DNA from: a virus
Reading direction: 5' to 3' (one strand)
Virus record (IMG/VR): IMGVR_UViG_3300020416_000054
Location: 1 to 27,370 of that record
Length of the DNA: 27,370 bases
This document shows, one piece after another, positions 1-7,141 of the stretch. Positions within the stretch are counted from its first letter, which is position 1. Each line of letters starts with the position of its first letter. The position numbers were made by a program, and so were the translations under genes. The notes below the pieces were generated by a model. That model saw only the letters and a program-made list of their open reading frames with translations, made no database searches and had not been told where the DNA came from.

Positions 1-29
1 ATGTATATTAAATAAAAAGTGAGGACTTT

Positions 30-461
30 ATGATACTAGATAACCAAGTAATAATAGCAGGCGAGACAGTTAACAAAGAAAGATGGGGCATGGCAGCACA
101 TCACGATGAGAACAAAACTTTTACAGGTAATGTTCTATACAAAAGCCAAATAAGAACAGCTCCAAGTGGTTATTCACATGATGACTCCGTTGAAACAAAC
201 TTTGAAAAAACAGCTCAAGTAGATGGGCTTACAGTTTGGAAATCAAATGGAGAAGTTCCATTCGCAGACATGTTATTAGACTTTGTACAAATTGGTGCAA
301 TAACTTTTGAACAAGCAGAGTTCTCACTAATACAAAAACAAAAAGATCAAAGCGCAAGTCTTGATACTTTGTTTAGAGCAGAGGACGGCAATGTTTACTT
401 AGGCGAAGGTGCCCTAGACTATCGTAAAGACAGACTAGCAAAAATAGCGGAGGCAGCGTAA
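30..461 (+). CDS. Hypothetical protein upstream of DNA ligase
   Basis: A 143-aa protein I do not recognise. It is soluble and polar with no membrane segment or signal peptide, and it has no cysteine and no recognisable catalytic motif. The start is supported by a GAGGA ribosome-binding site at 21-25 ahead of the ATG. The stop codon shares bases with the start of the DNA ligase gene (TAATG), so the two are probably translationally coupled and co-transcribed. That proximity suggests a role in nucleic-acid metabolism, but nothing in the protein itself shows this. Confidence 0.8.
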   Translation: MILDNQVIIAGETVNKERWGMAAHHDENKTFTGNVLYKSQIRTAPSGYSHDDSVETNFEKTAQVDGLTVWKSNGEVPFADMLLDFVQIGAITFEQAEFSLIQKQKDQSASLDTLFRAEDGNVYLGEGALDYRKDRLAKIAEAA

Positions 462-1567
462 TGATATTTCCTTTACCAACACTCTACAAAAGAGACACGA
501 ACGGAAACATTCGTGAACTAACAGTAGAATATTCTCAAGGTGTATTGAATGCTACTAGAACTATTGCTGGTATAAAAGACGGCAACCTAGTTACAAGTGG
601 TTGGAAAAATGCTACAGGTAAGAACACAGGCAAAGCAAATGCTACTACAGATGCTGAACAAGCACAGAAAGAAGCTCAGGCAATGTGGGATAAGAAAGTA
701 GAAAAAGAATACTTTGAAGACATTTCAAAGGTTGATACTTACGATAAGTTCAAACCACAACTAGCACATGACTATACAAAAAGGCCACAGTCTAGTGGTA
801 TTAGTCAACCTAAGTTAGATGGTATTAGATGTATTGCTAGGAAAGATGGACTTTACACAAGAGCAGGTAAGAAAATCACAACATGTGATCACATATATTT
901 TGAACTACAAGCGTTCTTTGTAGAAAATCCACATGTTATTTTAGATGGTGAACTTTACAATCACGAACTAAAAGATGACTTCAACAAAATTACAAGTCTA
1001 GTTCGTAAAGTAAAACCTACTCCAGAAGAGGCAGCAGAATGTCAAAAACTTGTTGAGTATCATGTTTATGATATGGCATGGAAAGACTCTGTTTGTGATG
1101 AAGGATTCTTAGACAGAATGAGCTTTATAGAAGATCAAGAGTTTGAACTTCCAATAGTTACAGTTCCAACATCAGTATGTGAAAACCAAGAAGAGTTAGA
1201 TGCTTTGTATTCACAATATACAGAAGATGGTTACGAAGGACAGATGGTTCGTAACAATACAGTCTACGAAAACAAAAGAAGTAAGAACTTACTGAAAAGA
1301 AAAGAGTTCATTACAGAAGAGTTTGATGTTATAGATGTATTAGAAGGCTCAGGTAATTGGGCAGGATATGCTAAACACTTTGTTCTTACAGACGGAACAG
1401 AAACATTTAAGAGTGGTGTTAGAGGCAATCAAGCGACACTTAAAGCTCTACTAGAACAAGATGAGAAACCTACTTGGGTTACATGTAGATTCTTTGAAAG
1501 GTCAGTAGATAACATTCCAAGATTCCCGGTTGTAATTGACTGGGGTGTAGGTAAGAGGGAGGACTAA
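461..1567 (+). CDS. ATP-dependent DNA ligase
   Basis: A 368-aa enzyme that would seal nicks in phage DNA during replication and repair using ATP. The nucleotidyltransferase motifs are in order: motif I QPKLDGIR with the adenylated lysine at K118, motif III LDGELY at 161-166, motif IV DGYEGQMVR at 256-264, and motif V NLLKRKEF at 277-283. A small OB-like domain follows to the C-terminus. Residues 1-80 form a separate N-terminal segment (YKRDTNGNIRELTVEY, later SGWKNATGKNTGKANATT) that looks like the WGR-like or substrate-binding extension seen on other phage ligases; that assignment is tentative. It is shorter than T4 gp30 (487 aa). It overlaps its upstream neighbour by 1 nt and its downstream neighbour by 1 nt. 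The family call is firm; orthology to T4 gene 30 is not claimed. Confidence 0.95.
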   Translation: MIFPLPTLYKRDTNGNIRELTVEYSQGVLNATRTIAGIKDGNLVTSGWKNATGKNTGKANATTDAEQAQKEAQAMWDKKVEKEYFEDISKVDTYDKFKPQLAHDYTKRPQSSGISQPKLDGIRCIARKDGLYTRAGKKITTCDHIYFELQAFFVENPHVILDGELYNHELKDDFNKITSLVRKVKPTPEEAAECQKLVEYHVYDMAWKDSVCDEGFLDRMSFIEDQEFELPIVTVPTSVCENQEELDALYSQYTEDGYEGQMVRNNTVYENKRSKNLLKRKEFITEEFDVIDVLEGSGNWAGYAKHFVLTDGTETFKSGVRGNQATLKALLEQDEKPTWVTCRFFERSVDNIPRFPVVIDWGVGKRED

Positions 1568-1755
1568 TGTACACATATTTGAAAGAGATAACAGATTGGT
1601 CTCCATACAAAGTTAAGAATCACACTTATATTTTTGATGAGAAAGGACAGAATGTTGGTTACATTATAAGTGGAACCAAGGAAGAACTCTTTTACAAGAA
1701 ACCTTCCAAGCTCTTTTCTAAATCACGAAGGAAATTCATTAAACTAAAGAGGTAA
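1567..1755 (+). CDS. Small basic hypothetical protein
   Basis: A 62-aa protein that is lysine- and arginine-rich, especially in the last 20 residues (KPSKLFSKSRRKFIKLKR), which could bind nucleic acid or membrane. I do not recognise a family. The start codon overlaps the ligase stop (TAATG) and the gene ends 2 nt before the next start, so it sits inside a tight operon. Its reality rests on this packing and on the absence of a better frame here. Confidence 0.65.
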   Translation: MYTYLKEITDWSPYKVKNHTYIFDEKGQNVGYIISGTKEELFYKKPSKLFSKSRRKFIKLKR

Positions 1756-1757
1756 CT

Positions 1758-1916
1758 ATGTTAGAACTAATAGGACTTATAGCTTTGATATGGATTGCAG
1801 TTAAATTTTTGCCAAACTTTTTAATGTTTGTGCTTAAATTATTAGTTGCATTGTTAATACTATATTTAGCTTTATACATATTAGGTGGATTTATACATTG
1901 GCATCTTATCATATGA
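1758..1916 (+). CDS. Small hydrophobic membrane protein (52 aa)
   Basis: The frame reads MLELIGLIALIWIAVKF, then a PNF turn, then MFVLKLLVALLILYLAL and YILGGFIHWHLII. It is almost entirely hydrophobic, with one or two helices split by a short KFLPNF turn. An AGAGG ribosome-binding site lies at 1748-1752, 5 nt before the ATG. The last codons overlap the next gene as ATGA (1913-1916), a classic coupling arrangement. Function is unknown; a small inner-membrane protein is the safe description. It could act in host membrane modification or lysis control, but nothing here proves that. Confidence 0.6.
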   Translation: MLELIGLIALIWIAVKFLPNFLMFVLKLLVALLILYLALYILGGFIHWHLII

Positions 1917-2431
1917 TAAAATATTATGATGGCGTCTTTACATCTAAACAATGTAAAGATTTAATTAAAGTATTTGATAACTCAAAGGGACACCATCAAC
2001 CTATCGATACGCCTCTTATGAAGTTTAATCAATATAACTTTACATCTAATCAAATGAATACACCCTTACACCAGGAAATGGTAGAAGGGTTTATGTCATT
2101 AGGCCGTAAATATTTTTCTGATGTAGAAGCAAGAATACTTCCTAATATAGGAGGGTTCGAAGAATTTAGAATTAAAAAATATGTTGAAGGAGGAGACTTC
2201 AAAGAACATATAGATGTAATGAACTATGCTAGTTCTAGAAGAATTGTAGGGTTCTTACTTTATCTAAATGATTGTGATGGTGTTACAACATTTTCTAATC
2301 ATGATGTAACCATAGAACCTAAGACAGGTCGTGTATTAGTTTTTCCACCTACTTGGGAATATCCTCACACAGGAAATAAATCATCTACAGACAAATATAT
2401 AATGTCTACTTACTTGCATTTAGCAGACTAA
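1913..2431 (+). CDS. 2OG-Fe(II) oxygenase (prolyl-4-hydroxylase-like)
   Basis: A 172-aa non-haem iron dioxygenase that would hydroxylate a protein or small-molecule substrate using 2-oxoglutarate and O2. The double-stranded beta-helix signature is complete: H99 and D101 (FKEHIDVM) with distal H152 (EYPHTG) as the iron triad, and K161 (TDKYIMST) in the position that binds the 2OG carboxylate. The segment PKTGRVLVFPPTWEY is typical of phage P4H-like members. I chose ATG 1913, which overlaps the upstream stop as ATGA; a TTG at 1898 would add five residues but has no better ribosome site. Such oxygenases are common in marine T4-like phages with unknown substrate. The gene ends tail-to-tail with a reverse-strand gene, sharing 3 nt. 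Confidence 0.88.
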   Translation: MIKYYDGVFTSKQCKDLIKVFDNSKGHHQPIDTPLMKFNQYNFTSNQMNTPLHQEMVEGFMSLGRKYFSDVEARILPNIGGFEEFRIKKYVEGGDFKEHIDVMNYASSRRIVGFLLYLNDCDGVTTFSNHDVTIEPKTGRVLVFPPTWEYPHTGNKSSTDKYIMSTYLHLAD

Positions 2432-2670
2432 TCCCATTCAGAAAATTTAAGTCTAACAAGAGCTTTTCTTACAATAGCAATACCTGTTAAACCTATAAAG
2501 TTAATAAACGCAGCCATCTCAGATGAGGTGCCTGCGTAGTCTATGCAAGCCTTAATAATGAATACACTTAGAGGGAACATAATAATTGCTCCTAGTGCTG
2601 TATCTACTGTTGCTTCGTGTAATGCTTTTCTTAGTTTACTATTTTGTACCAATCGCCATGAACCTTTCAT
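2428..2670 (-). CDS. Small two-helix membrane protein (DUF7220-like?)
   Basis: An 80-aa protein, the last gene of the leftward operon. It has an N-terminal basic, amphipathic stretch (MKGSWRLVQNSKLRKALHEA), a hydrophobic segment (ALGAIIMFPLSVFIIKA), and a second one (FINFIGLTGIAIV) followed by RKALVRLKF. The pattern of Arg-rich start, Pro in helix 1 and a C-terminal basic turn resembles small phage membrane proteins of the DUF7220 type, but this is a by-eye comparison. I chose ATG 2670 because AAGG lies 7 nt upstream of it; upstream in-frame ATGs at 2685 and 2694 lack a site. It overlaps the methyltransferase-like gene by 32 nt and shares 3 nt with the oxygenase stop codon. Confidence 0.65.
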   Translation of the reverse strand: MKGSWRLVQNSKLRKALHEATVDTALGAIIMFPLSVFIIKACIDYAGTSSEMAAFINFIGLTGIAIVRKALVRLKFSEWD

Positions 2671-3307
2671 AATATACCTTGCCATTCCAATCATAATAGA
2701 ATTGCTTAGTTTTACCGCTGTAGGTAGTATCCTTTAAACCAGCATTTTCAATTAACGCTTTCTCACTATCTACACAATTGATGCCATACATTTCTTCTAT
2801 GACATTTGAATTCTGTACAGCAAATATAGCGTGTTTATTTGCTGTTTTTAAATCTTTCAAAGGATACATTTGTTCTGCTCCCATTGTAATAACTATATCA
2901 ACCTTTAATTGATTTAATTCATCAAATGCGAACGGAATATCCATATTCCAGTGATTTATTTTTATGTATTCTTCTGCTATATAATGCTTATTAAACACCT
3001 TAGAGAGCTCTAAAGCTTCTTTATCGATGTCAACTAGGTGCATTTCTCCTACAGATAAGTTCTCACATAAGAGAGGAACTAAAGGAACTCCTAACCAGCT
3101 GTTTAAGATAAGAATATTAAATTGCTCATCTTTCATATAGTCGTCTAAACTATTCTTTAGTTCTTCTACTAGCCATATAGCAGCTTCCATTGTATTAGGA
3201 TTCAATGCTTGTCTAAAGTCATCATGTTTATGTTTCATTTCATGCTCTACTTTAGCGAGAGCATTGCCCCAATGTTGTAAGTTATTTAAAAAATTAAAAT
3301 TTAACAT
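2639..3307 (-). CDS. SAM-dependent methyltransferase-like protein
   Basis: A 222-aa protein with a Rossmann-type pattern: a glycine-poor motif I (FNILILNSWLGVPLVPLL, residues 63-80), an acidic end of strand 2 (MHLVDIDKEALEL, 89-101) that would hold the SAM ribose, and strand 4 (VDIVITMGAEQMYPL, 136-150). The C-terminal part, with FYYDWNGKVYYERFMAIG, looks like the closing beta hairpin of class I methyltransferases. Motif I lacks the usual GxGxG, so activity is uncertain. I chose ATG 3307, preceded by GGAAGAAAAGAAG; a frame extension to 3364 is covered by the upstream gene. Its place at the end of a glycosyltransferase operon would fit sugar or glycan methylation, which is an inference. Confidence 0.6.
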   Translation of the reverse strand: MLNFNFLNNLQHWGNALAKVEHEMKHKHDDFRQALNPNTMEAAIWLVEELKNSLDDYMKDEQFNILILNSWLGVPLVPLLCENLSVGEMHLVDIDKEALELSKVFNKHYIAEEYIKINHWNMDIPFAFDELNQLKVDIVITMGAEQMYPLKDLKTANKHAIFAVQNSNVIEEMYGINCVDSEKALIENAGLKDTTYSGKTKQFYYDWNGKVYYERFMAIGTK

Positions 3308-3968
3308 CTTCTTTTCTTCCCATTGAATCAAATAAACAGACATATGGTATTTGTCTGAATACATGTTTTTCTATATCATGTGGATATATATAGCCTTGGT
3401 TATAACTATAAAACCACCCTAACGGAAAATATTTAATTCTTGCTACACCCTTGTGCATAAAGAAATTATCTATTCCACGATAGTACCATAATATTTTTTC
3501 TTTGTGTGCTTTAAAATAAAGAGTAATATTTTCTTTATCTAAGTTATCGTTCCATCTTAATATACTAGAATTTAAATCTGTATATCTATGAGGAACATGT
3601 TCTGTTTCTTTTTGTTGTGTTTCTAAATCATGCCAATGTGTCTGTCCAAAACATAGACAATCTTCAGGATCAAAGTTGGCTATATCATCTATATTCTTTT
3701 GTATGATAATATCTAAATCAAAGAAAAGATTCTCACCTTTTTGTCTTACGACATTATCATCGAATAGATACATTTTGTTCCACCACTTTTCTAATTGATT
3801 GCCTTTAGGAAAAGGTATAACTTTTATGTCTTTATCTAGTCCTTTAGATTTTTCAGTTAAACAATAGAATGTAAAGTCTTGCGATATAAACTCTTTACAA
3901 GATTCGTATATCTTATTTACATGTTTGACAGAATATTTACTGCCCCATTTAACTGTATATATGTTCAT
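3294..3968 (-). CDS. GT-A-type glycosyltransferase (paralogue 4)
   Basis: A 224-aa member of the small glycosyltransferase family repeated in this operon. The N-terminus MNIYTVKWGSKYSVKHVNKIY matches the other paralogues, as do FTFYCLTEKSKGL (32-44), the DxD motif in NLFFDLDIIIQ (D84 and D86), which would bind Mn2+ and the nucleotide sugar, LNSSILRW (132-139), RGIDNFF (164-170) and YSYNQG (187-192). It would move a sugar from a nucleotide donor to an unknown acceptor in the cytoplasm. ATG 3968 overlaps the upstream stop as ATGA; a TTG at 3974 is the less likely start. It is shorter than its neighbour because the WFG-type insert before the DxD is reduced to KWWNKMYLF. Confidence 0.78.
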   Translation of the reverse strand: MNIYTVKWGSKYSVKHVNKIYESCKEFISQDFTFYCLTEKSKGLDKDIKVIPFPKGNQLEKWWNKMYLFDDNVVRQKGENLFFDLDIIIQKNIDDIANFDPEDCLCFGQTHWHDLETQQKETEHVPHRYTDLNSSILRWNDNLDKENITLYFKAHKEKILWYYRGIDNFFMHKGVARIKYFPLGWFYSYNQGYIYPHDIEKHVFRQIPYVCLFDSMGRKEDVKF

Positions 3969-4780
3969 TGCCAATGTCTTAATAAATCCGGATCTACCAA
4001 TTCATTTTGTTTAACACTACCTCTACCTTTAAGCATAGGTTTAGGTAATAGATCAATATTAAATACACAAAGGATTGGTGTATCTCTGTATATTTCTGTT
4101 TCTAAATCGTCGTCTTGCCAACTACGACCTCGGTTATATGAGTAAGCATAGTCTGCTGGGAAATGATCCCAAAGTTTTTTGCCCCAATCTCCCCAACGCC
4201 AAGAATGATAATTATCTGTTCCGTCTGTATATGTAAACCAAATCTTTTCTTTGTTTGCTAATACATCTTGCCATATACATTCTGCTTGATCGTCGCTCCA
4301 TACTTGACAACTGCCATTAGTATATGCGCCGTGTGCTAATTTAAATCTTCTTGTTTTCATAGGCCGAGGATCTTGCCACCAACTTCTTAACTTTGTAGGT
4401 CTTTCCATATTATAGGTTAACAAAGGTTCTATATTGTTCTGGATAATTACATCCAAATCAAAGAAGACGAAGCGTCCTGTCGGCTTATCTGTTGCAAAAT
4501 TGTGAGTATTGAAGACAAATGTTTTAGGTCTGTCCCAGCATCTAGCCATGCCATACTTAAAGTCATCAGAGCCGAACCAATACTTAGGATGAATGGTATC
4601 AATGTCTGGAAATGGTATAACCTTAATATCATCATCCAGTCCTTCAGCGTCGTCAGTATAACAGTAAAAATGGAAATCATGTTTAGCATCTGTATGCCTC
4701 CTTGCCATGTTCTTTAGTTTATTCACAAAATGAGGACCATATCTGGTTCCCCATTTTGAACATACTATATTTACTCTCAT
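3965..4780 (-). CDS. GT-A-type glycosyltransferase (paralogue 3)
   Basis: A 271-aa protein, the longest intact glycosyltransferase of the operon. Features shared with the paralogues are the start VNIVCSKWGTRYGPHFVNKL, FHFYCYTDDAEGL (36-48), HPKYWFG (64-70), FVFNTHNF (88-95), the metal-binding DxD in FVFFDLDVIIQ (D108 and D110), TDGTDNYHSW (185-194), YSYNRG (213-218) and CVFNID (238-243). The C-terminal tail continues to WQ. AAGG sits 9 nt upstream of ATG 4780, which overlaps the ThyX stop as ATGA. Donor and acceptor sugars cannot be read from sequence. Closest in architecture to the 7107-7883 gene, suggesting a duplication. Confidence 0.8.
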   Translation of the reverse strand: MRVNIVCSKWGTRYGPHFVNKLKNMARRHTDAKHDFHFYCYTDDAEGLDDDIKVIPFPDIDTIHPKYWFGSDDFKYGMARCWDRPKTFVFNTHNFATDKPTGRFVFFDLDVIIQNNIEPLLTYNMERPTKLRSWWQDPRPMKTRRFKLAHGAYTNGSCQVWSDDQAECIWQDVLANKEKIWFTYTDGTDNYHSWRWGDWGKKLWDHFPADYAYSYNRGRSWQDDDLETEIYRDTPILCVFNIDLLPKPMLKGRGSVKQNELVDPDLLRHWQ

Positions 4781-5460
4781 ATTTCTTTACCTTTAAACTC
4801 ATTTGCTAGCGGAAATACATTACTTATAACTTTGGCAACTTCATTTGCTATAGCTATATGTTCTTTTTGGGTTCCGTTAGCTCCCCTTAATTCTATGTAA
4901 TGAATCCAACTTCTTAAGGTTCCATTTACATACATTCTACTCATAGTATTGCCCTCGGGTAGCACAGCTCTTGCCTGTTCTTTGGCAATGCCATTTTCTA
5001 TTGCCCAACAATATGCTTGTCTAGCATAACGAATAATATCTTTTTGATACTCGTCCCATTGTTTGGCAATTTGAAAACTTTCTATATCAGCTCCCATCTC
5101 GATACTATTTTGTCTGTTCTTTTCATCTTGTAGTCTAGCCTCTCTTGTTACAAACTCTAAATCCTTTGTAGGGTCTGCATATCGTTGACTAAACTCTTGA
5201 AAGCTAAAACTCCTGTGTCTAAGAATTTGTCTACCAATGTCTCTGGTAGTTTCTATTTCTAAACATACACTAACCATTTCTAATGGCGACCAGTGTTTAT
5301 GTTTCATTAGATACTTAATAAGTTTCTCGCTTGTTTCTTTATTGTTTTGGTTATCAGGATTACTAACCCTTGCACAATATGCAACAAGTTCTGTTGCGCT
5401 TGTGGACATTAATAATTCTTTACCATCTGTTTGACTGTGGCTGATTAATTTAACCTGCAT
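4777..5460 (-). CDS. thyX: Flavin-dependent thymidylate synthase ThyX
   Basis: A 227-aa enzyme that makes dTMP from dUMP using FAD, NADPH and methylene-tetrahydrofolate, supplying thymidine for replication of an AT-rich genome. The ThyX signature RHRSFSFQEFSQRY spans 81-94; the usual asparagine of RHRxxSxNxxSxRY is Q88 here. ATELVAYCARVSNP (22-35), HWSPLEMVSVCLEIETTRDI (56-75), EQARAVLP (161-168) and GTLRSWIHYIELR (180-192) are also conserved. Length is in the normal range for the family. AAGGA lies about 11 nt upstream of ATG 5460. It overlaps both neighbours, so it is part of the glycosyltransferase operon, an unusual setting for a nucleotide-synthesis gene. Confidence 0.95.
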   Translation of the reverse strand: MQVKLISHSQTDGKELLMSTSATELVAYCARVSNPDNQNNKETSEKLIKYLMKHKHWSPLEMVSVCLEIETTRDIGRQILRHRSFSFQEFSQRYADPTKDLEFVTREARLQDEKNRQNSIEMGADIESFQIAKQWDEYQKDIIRYARQAYCWAIENGIAKEQARAVLPEGNTMSRMYVNGTLRSWIHYIELRGANGTQKEHIAIANEVAKVISNVFPLANEFKGKEI

Positions 5461-5660
5461 ATGACATAGTCCTTACCGTATTGTTGTTTGTGTTTAGCAA
5501 GCTCTTCCGTGACTTGCATTGTTTTAAATTCATAATCTGTAATATCTGATTTGATAATCAAAACGGCAAAATTAGATTCTTTAACTATTGGCACATAGTT
5601 ATCGTAATCTTCAAATGTACCTTTCAATATTACTGATTTTTCTGTTGTTACTTCTAACAT
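5445..5660 (-). CDS. Hypothetical protein between fusion protein and ThyX
   Basis: A 71-aa mixed alpha/beta protein (MLEVTTEKSVILKGTFEDYD, then FAVLIIKSDITDYEF, then a helix with EELAKHKQQYG). No family recognised, no membrane segment. Its ATG lies inside the last codons of the upstream gene (7-nt overlap) and its 3' end overlaps thyX by 16 nt, so the frame is well constrained by its neighbours. It could be a small partner of either neighbour, but nothing in the protein shows this. Confidence 0.65.
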   Translation of the reverse strand: MLEVTTEKSVILKGTFEDYDNYVPIVKESNFAVLIIKSDITDYEFKTMQVTEELAKHKQQYGKDYVICRLN

Positions 5661-7141
5661 TTTCCACCTTGTTCATTATGTATTACTTTCGGATTTAACT
5701 TTAACAAATTATTAAAGTATCCTTTATAGAAGTCATTTGTAAAAATTTCTTCTAAAGAGTGTTCCTTTATATTATTCTTATCCCAACTATATAATAACTC
5801 TGTCTTGTGTTCAGGAGAGTCATTTGCTGTAATTAGATTAAGAGCCACATGCTTACAAGGGAACACATTTCCTGTTGCGCTTAGATAAAATTTGTTTTCA
5901 ACTTTACCTTCACACTTGACATGTGGAGAAAACTTTATTGTTCTCTCTTTATATATATCATCTTTTTTTCGTGTCTGTAGAGTCTCTAGTTCTATAAGTT
6001 TATAGTCTGGCATATCCTGCTGTTCGTTTTTTTCTATAATTTTTTCTTCTTTAGGAACATTATTTTCATATATAAATCCTGAGAACATATATTGTTTACA
6101 TAGTTTCTTTGCTTTTTGTATATCGTTGTCTAGTTGATTTGTATGTATATAACTCCAAAACACTCTACACCCTACATTAATTAGAGCTTTAGCATTGTCT
6201 AATATTCTTTTATCAGGATTACCTGTGTTTATATTGAAAGTTATGTTGCCTGTATCTGCAAACATAACACCTATATTTTTCCACCATAATGTATCATGTT
6301 CCTTTCCTTCAGTTACCATATCTACACCTATGCCCCAATCAGACATAAAATAATGAGATACATCCATTAGTTCAGGATATAAAATAGGATCTCCATTATC
6401 ATTAATAAATTTAATTCTTTTTAATTTTGCCTTAAGTAGAAAGTCTGAATTAAATCTATCTTTTATCAATTCATAATCTAAGAACTTGTTCTCACTACCT
6501 AAACATATTTCTACTCTTTCAGGCAAATAAGGATATAAGTCTGTTTCCTTGTTATACATCAAGTCTATCTGTTCTTCTGTAAAATCATCATACCAAAAAG
6601 GCAATGCTATTATATTACCTTCAAGTTTTTCTGGGTATGTTGCTGTGGAGTCCTGTAAGAAAGGTAGTTCGCCATCTTCTATAAAAAATTTATTATGGAA
6701 AGCATCATATTCATACAATAAATTATCCTCATCTTCTTCCCATTCCTCTAGAATTTTTTCTACTTTATCGTTTCGGAAAATAAAATATGCTAGGTTACCG
6801 TCCTGCAGTCGAATACGCTTGTTGGTCTTATAAGTCTCTATGTCCCCTATGTTGTTAATAATAGTATTAGGTGTAATAAACAAAGAGCTACTCTTAGGCT
6901 TTGTGTATCTCATTATATCTATTTCTAACCAATCTAATCCATACTTAGGAACATGAAACTCTATACCTTCGATGTAGCCGTCCATCTTTTTGGTTGACAT
7001 AAGCAAATCCATTTCATTATCTTGTACAAAGACAACGAATTCAAAAGGATCTTCTATCAGTTTCTTGCACTGCGTATATAAAGCGTTTATTTGTACCTGA
7101 CTATAATTATTGTCTAGCTGATTTGCTATAATTGTTACCAT
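5654..7141 (-). CDS. Degenerate glycosyltransferase fused to degenerate radical-SAM/SPASM-like domain
   Basis: A 495-aa protein. Residues 1-165 follow the plan of the neighbouring glycosyltransferases (ANQLDNNYSQVQINALYTQC, FEFVVFVQDNE, SSSLFITPNTIINNIGDI), but where they carry DLD this one has TPN (90-92), so the metal-binding DxD is lost. Residues 205-360 resemble a radical-SAM barrel: strand VEICLG (210-215), RIKFINDNGDPILYPEL (242-258) like the GxGEPLLHPEL region, WGIGVDMVTEGK (269-280), GNITFNINTGNPDKRI (298-313), and GCRVFWSYIHTNQLDNDIQKA (324-344). The CxxxCxxC that binds the Fe-S cluster is absent; only C213 stands there. Residues 405-495 look like a SPASM/twitch tail (C410, FYLSATGNVFPC ending at C429, terminal C495). 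ATG 7141 lies 35 nt inside the upstream gene. Domain calls are by eye and tentative. Confidence 0.6.
   Translation of the reverse strand: MVTIIANQLDNNYSQVQINALYTQCKKLIEDPFEFVVFVQDNEMDLLMSTKKMDGYIEGIEFHVPKYGLDWLEIDIMRYTKPKSSSLFITPNTIINNIGDIETYKTNKRIRLQDGNLAYFIFRNDKVEKILEEWEEDEDNLLYEYDAFHNKFFIEDGELPFLQDSTATYPEKLEGNIIALPFWYDDFTEEQIDLMYNKETDLYPYLPERVEICLGSENKFLDYELIKDRFNSDFLLKAKLKRIKFINDNGDPILYPELMDVSHYFMSDWGIGVDMVTEGKEHDTLWWKNIGVMFADTGNITFNINTGNPDKRILDNAKALINVGCRVFWSYIHTNQLDNDIQKAKKLCKQYMFSGFIYENNVPKEEKIIEKNEQQDMPDYKLIELETLQTRKKDDIYKERTIKFSPHVKCEGKVENKFYLSATGNVFPCKHVALNLITANDSPEHKTELLYSWDKNNIKEHSLEEIFTNDFYKGYFNNLLKLNPKVIHNEQGGKC

Noticed and set aside
1898-1912. TTG start for the oxygenase
   Set aside because: ATG 1913 forms an ATGA overlap with the preceding gene and gives the usual protein start; the TTG has no better ribosome site.
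1739-1951. A 70-aa reverse-strand frame over the small membrane gene
   Set aside because: It is antisense to two coupled genes and shows no ribosome site or family features.
3308-3364. N-terminal extension of the methyltransferase-like gene to 3364
   Set aside because: It lies within the upstream glycosyltransferase gene and a purine-rich ribosome site sits directly before ATG 3307.
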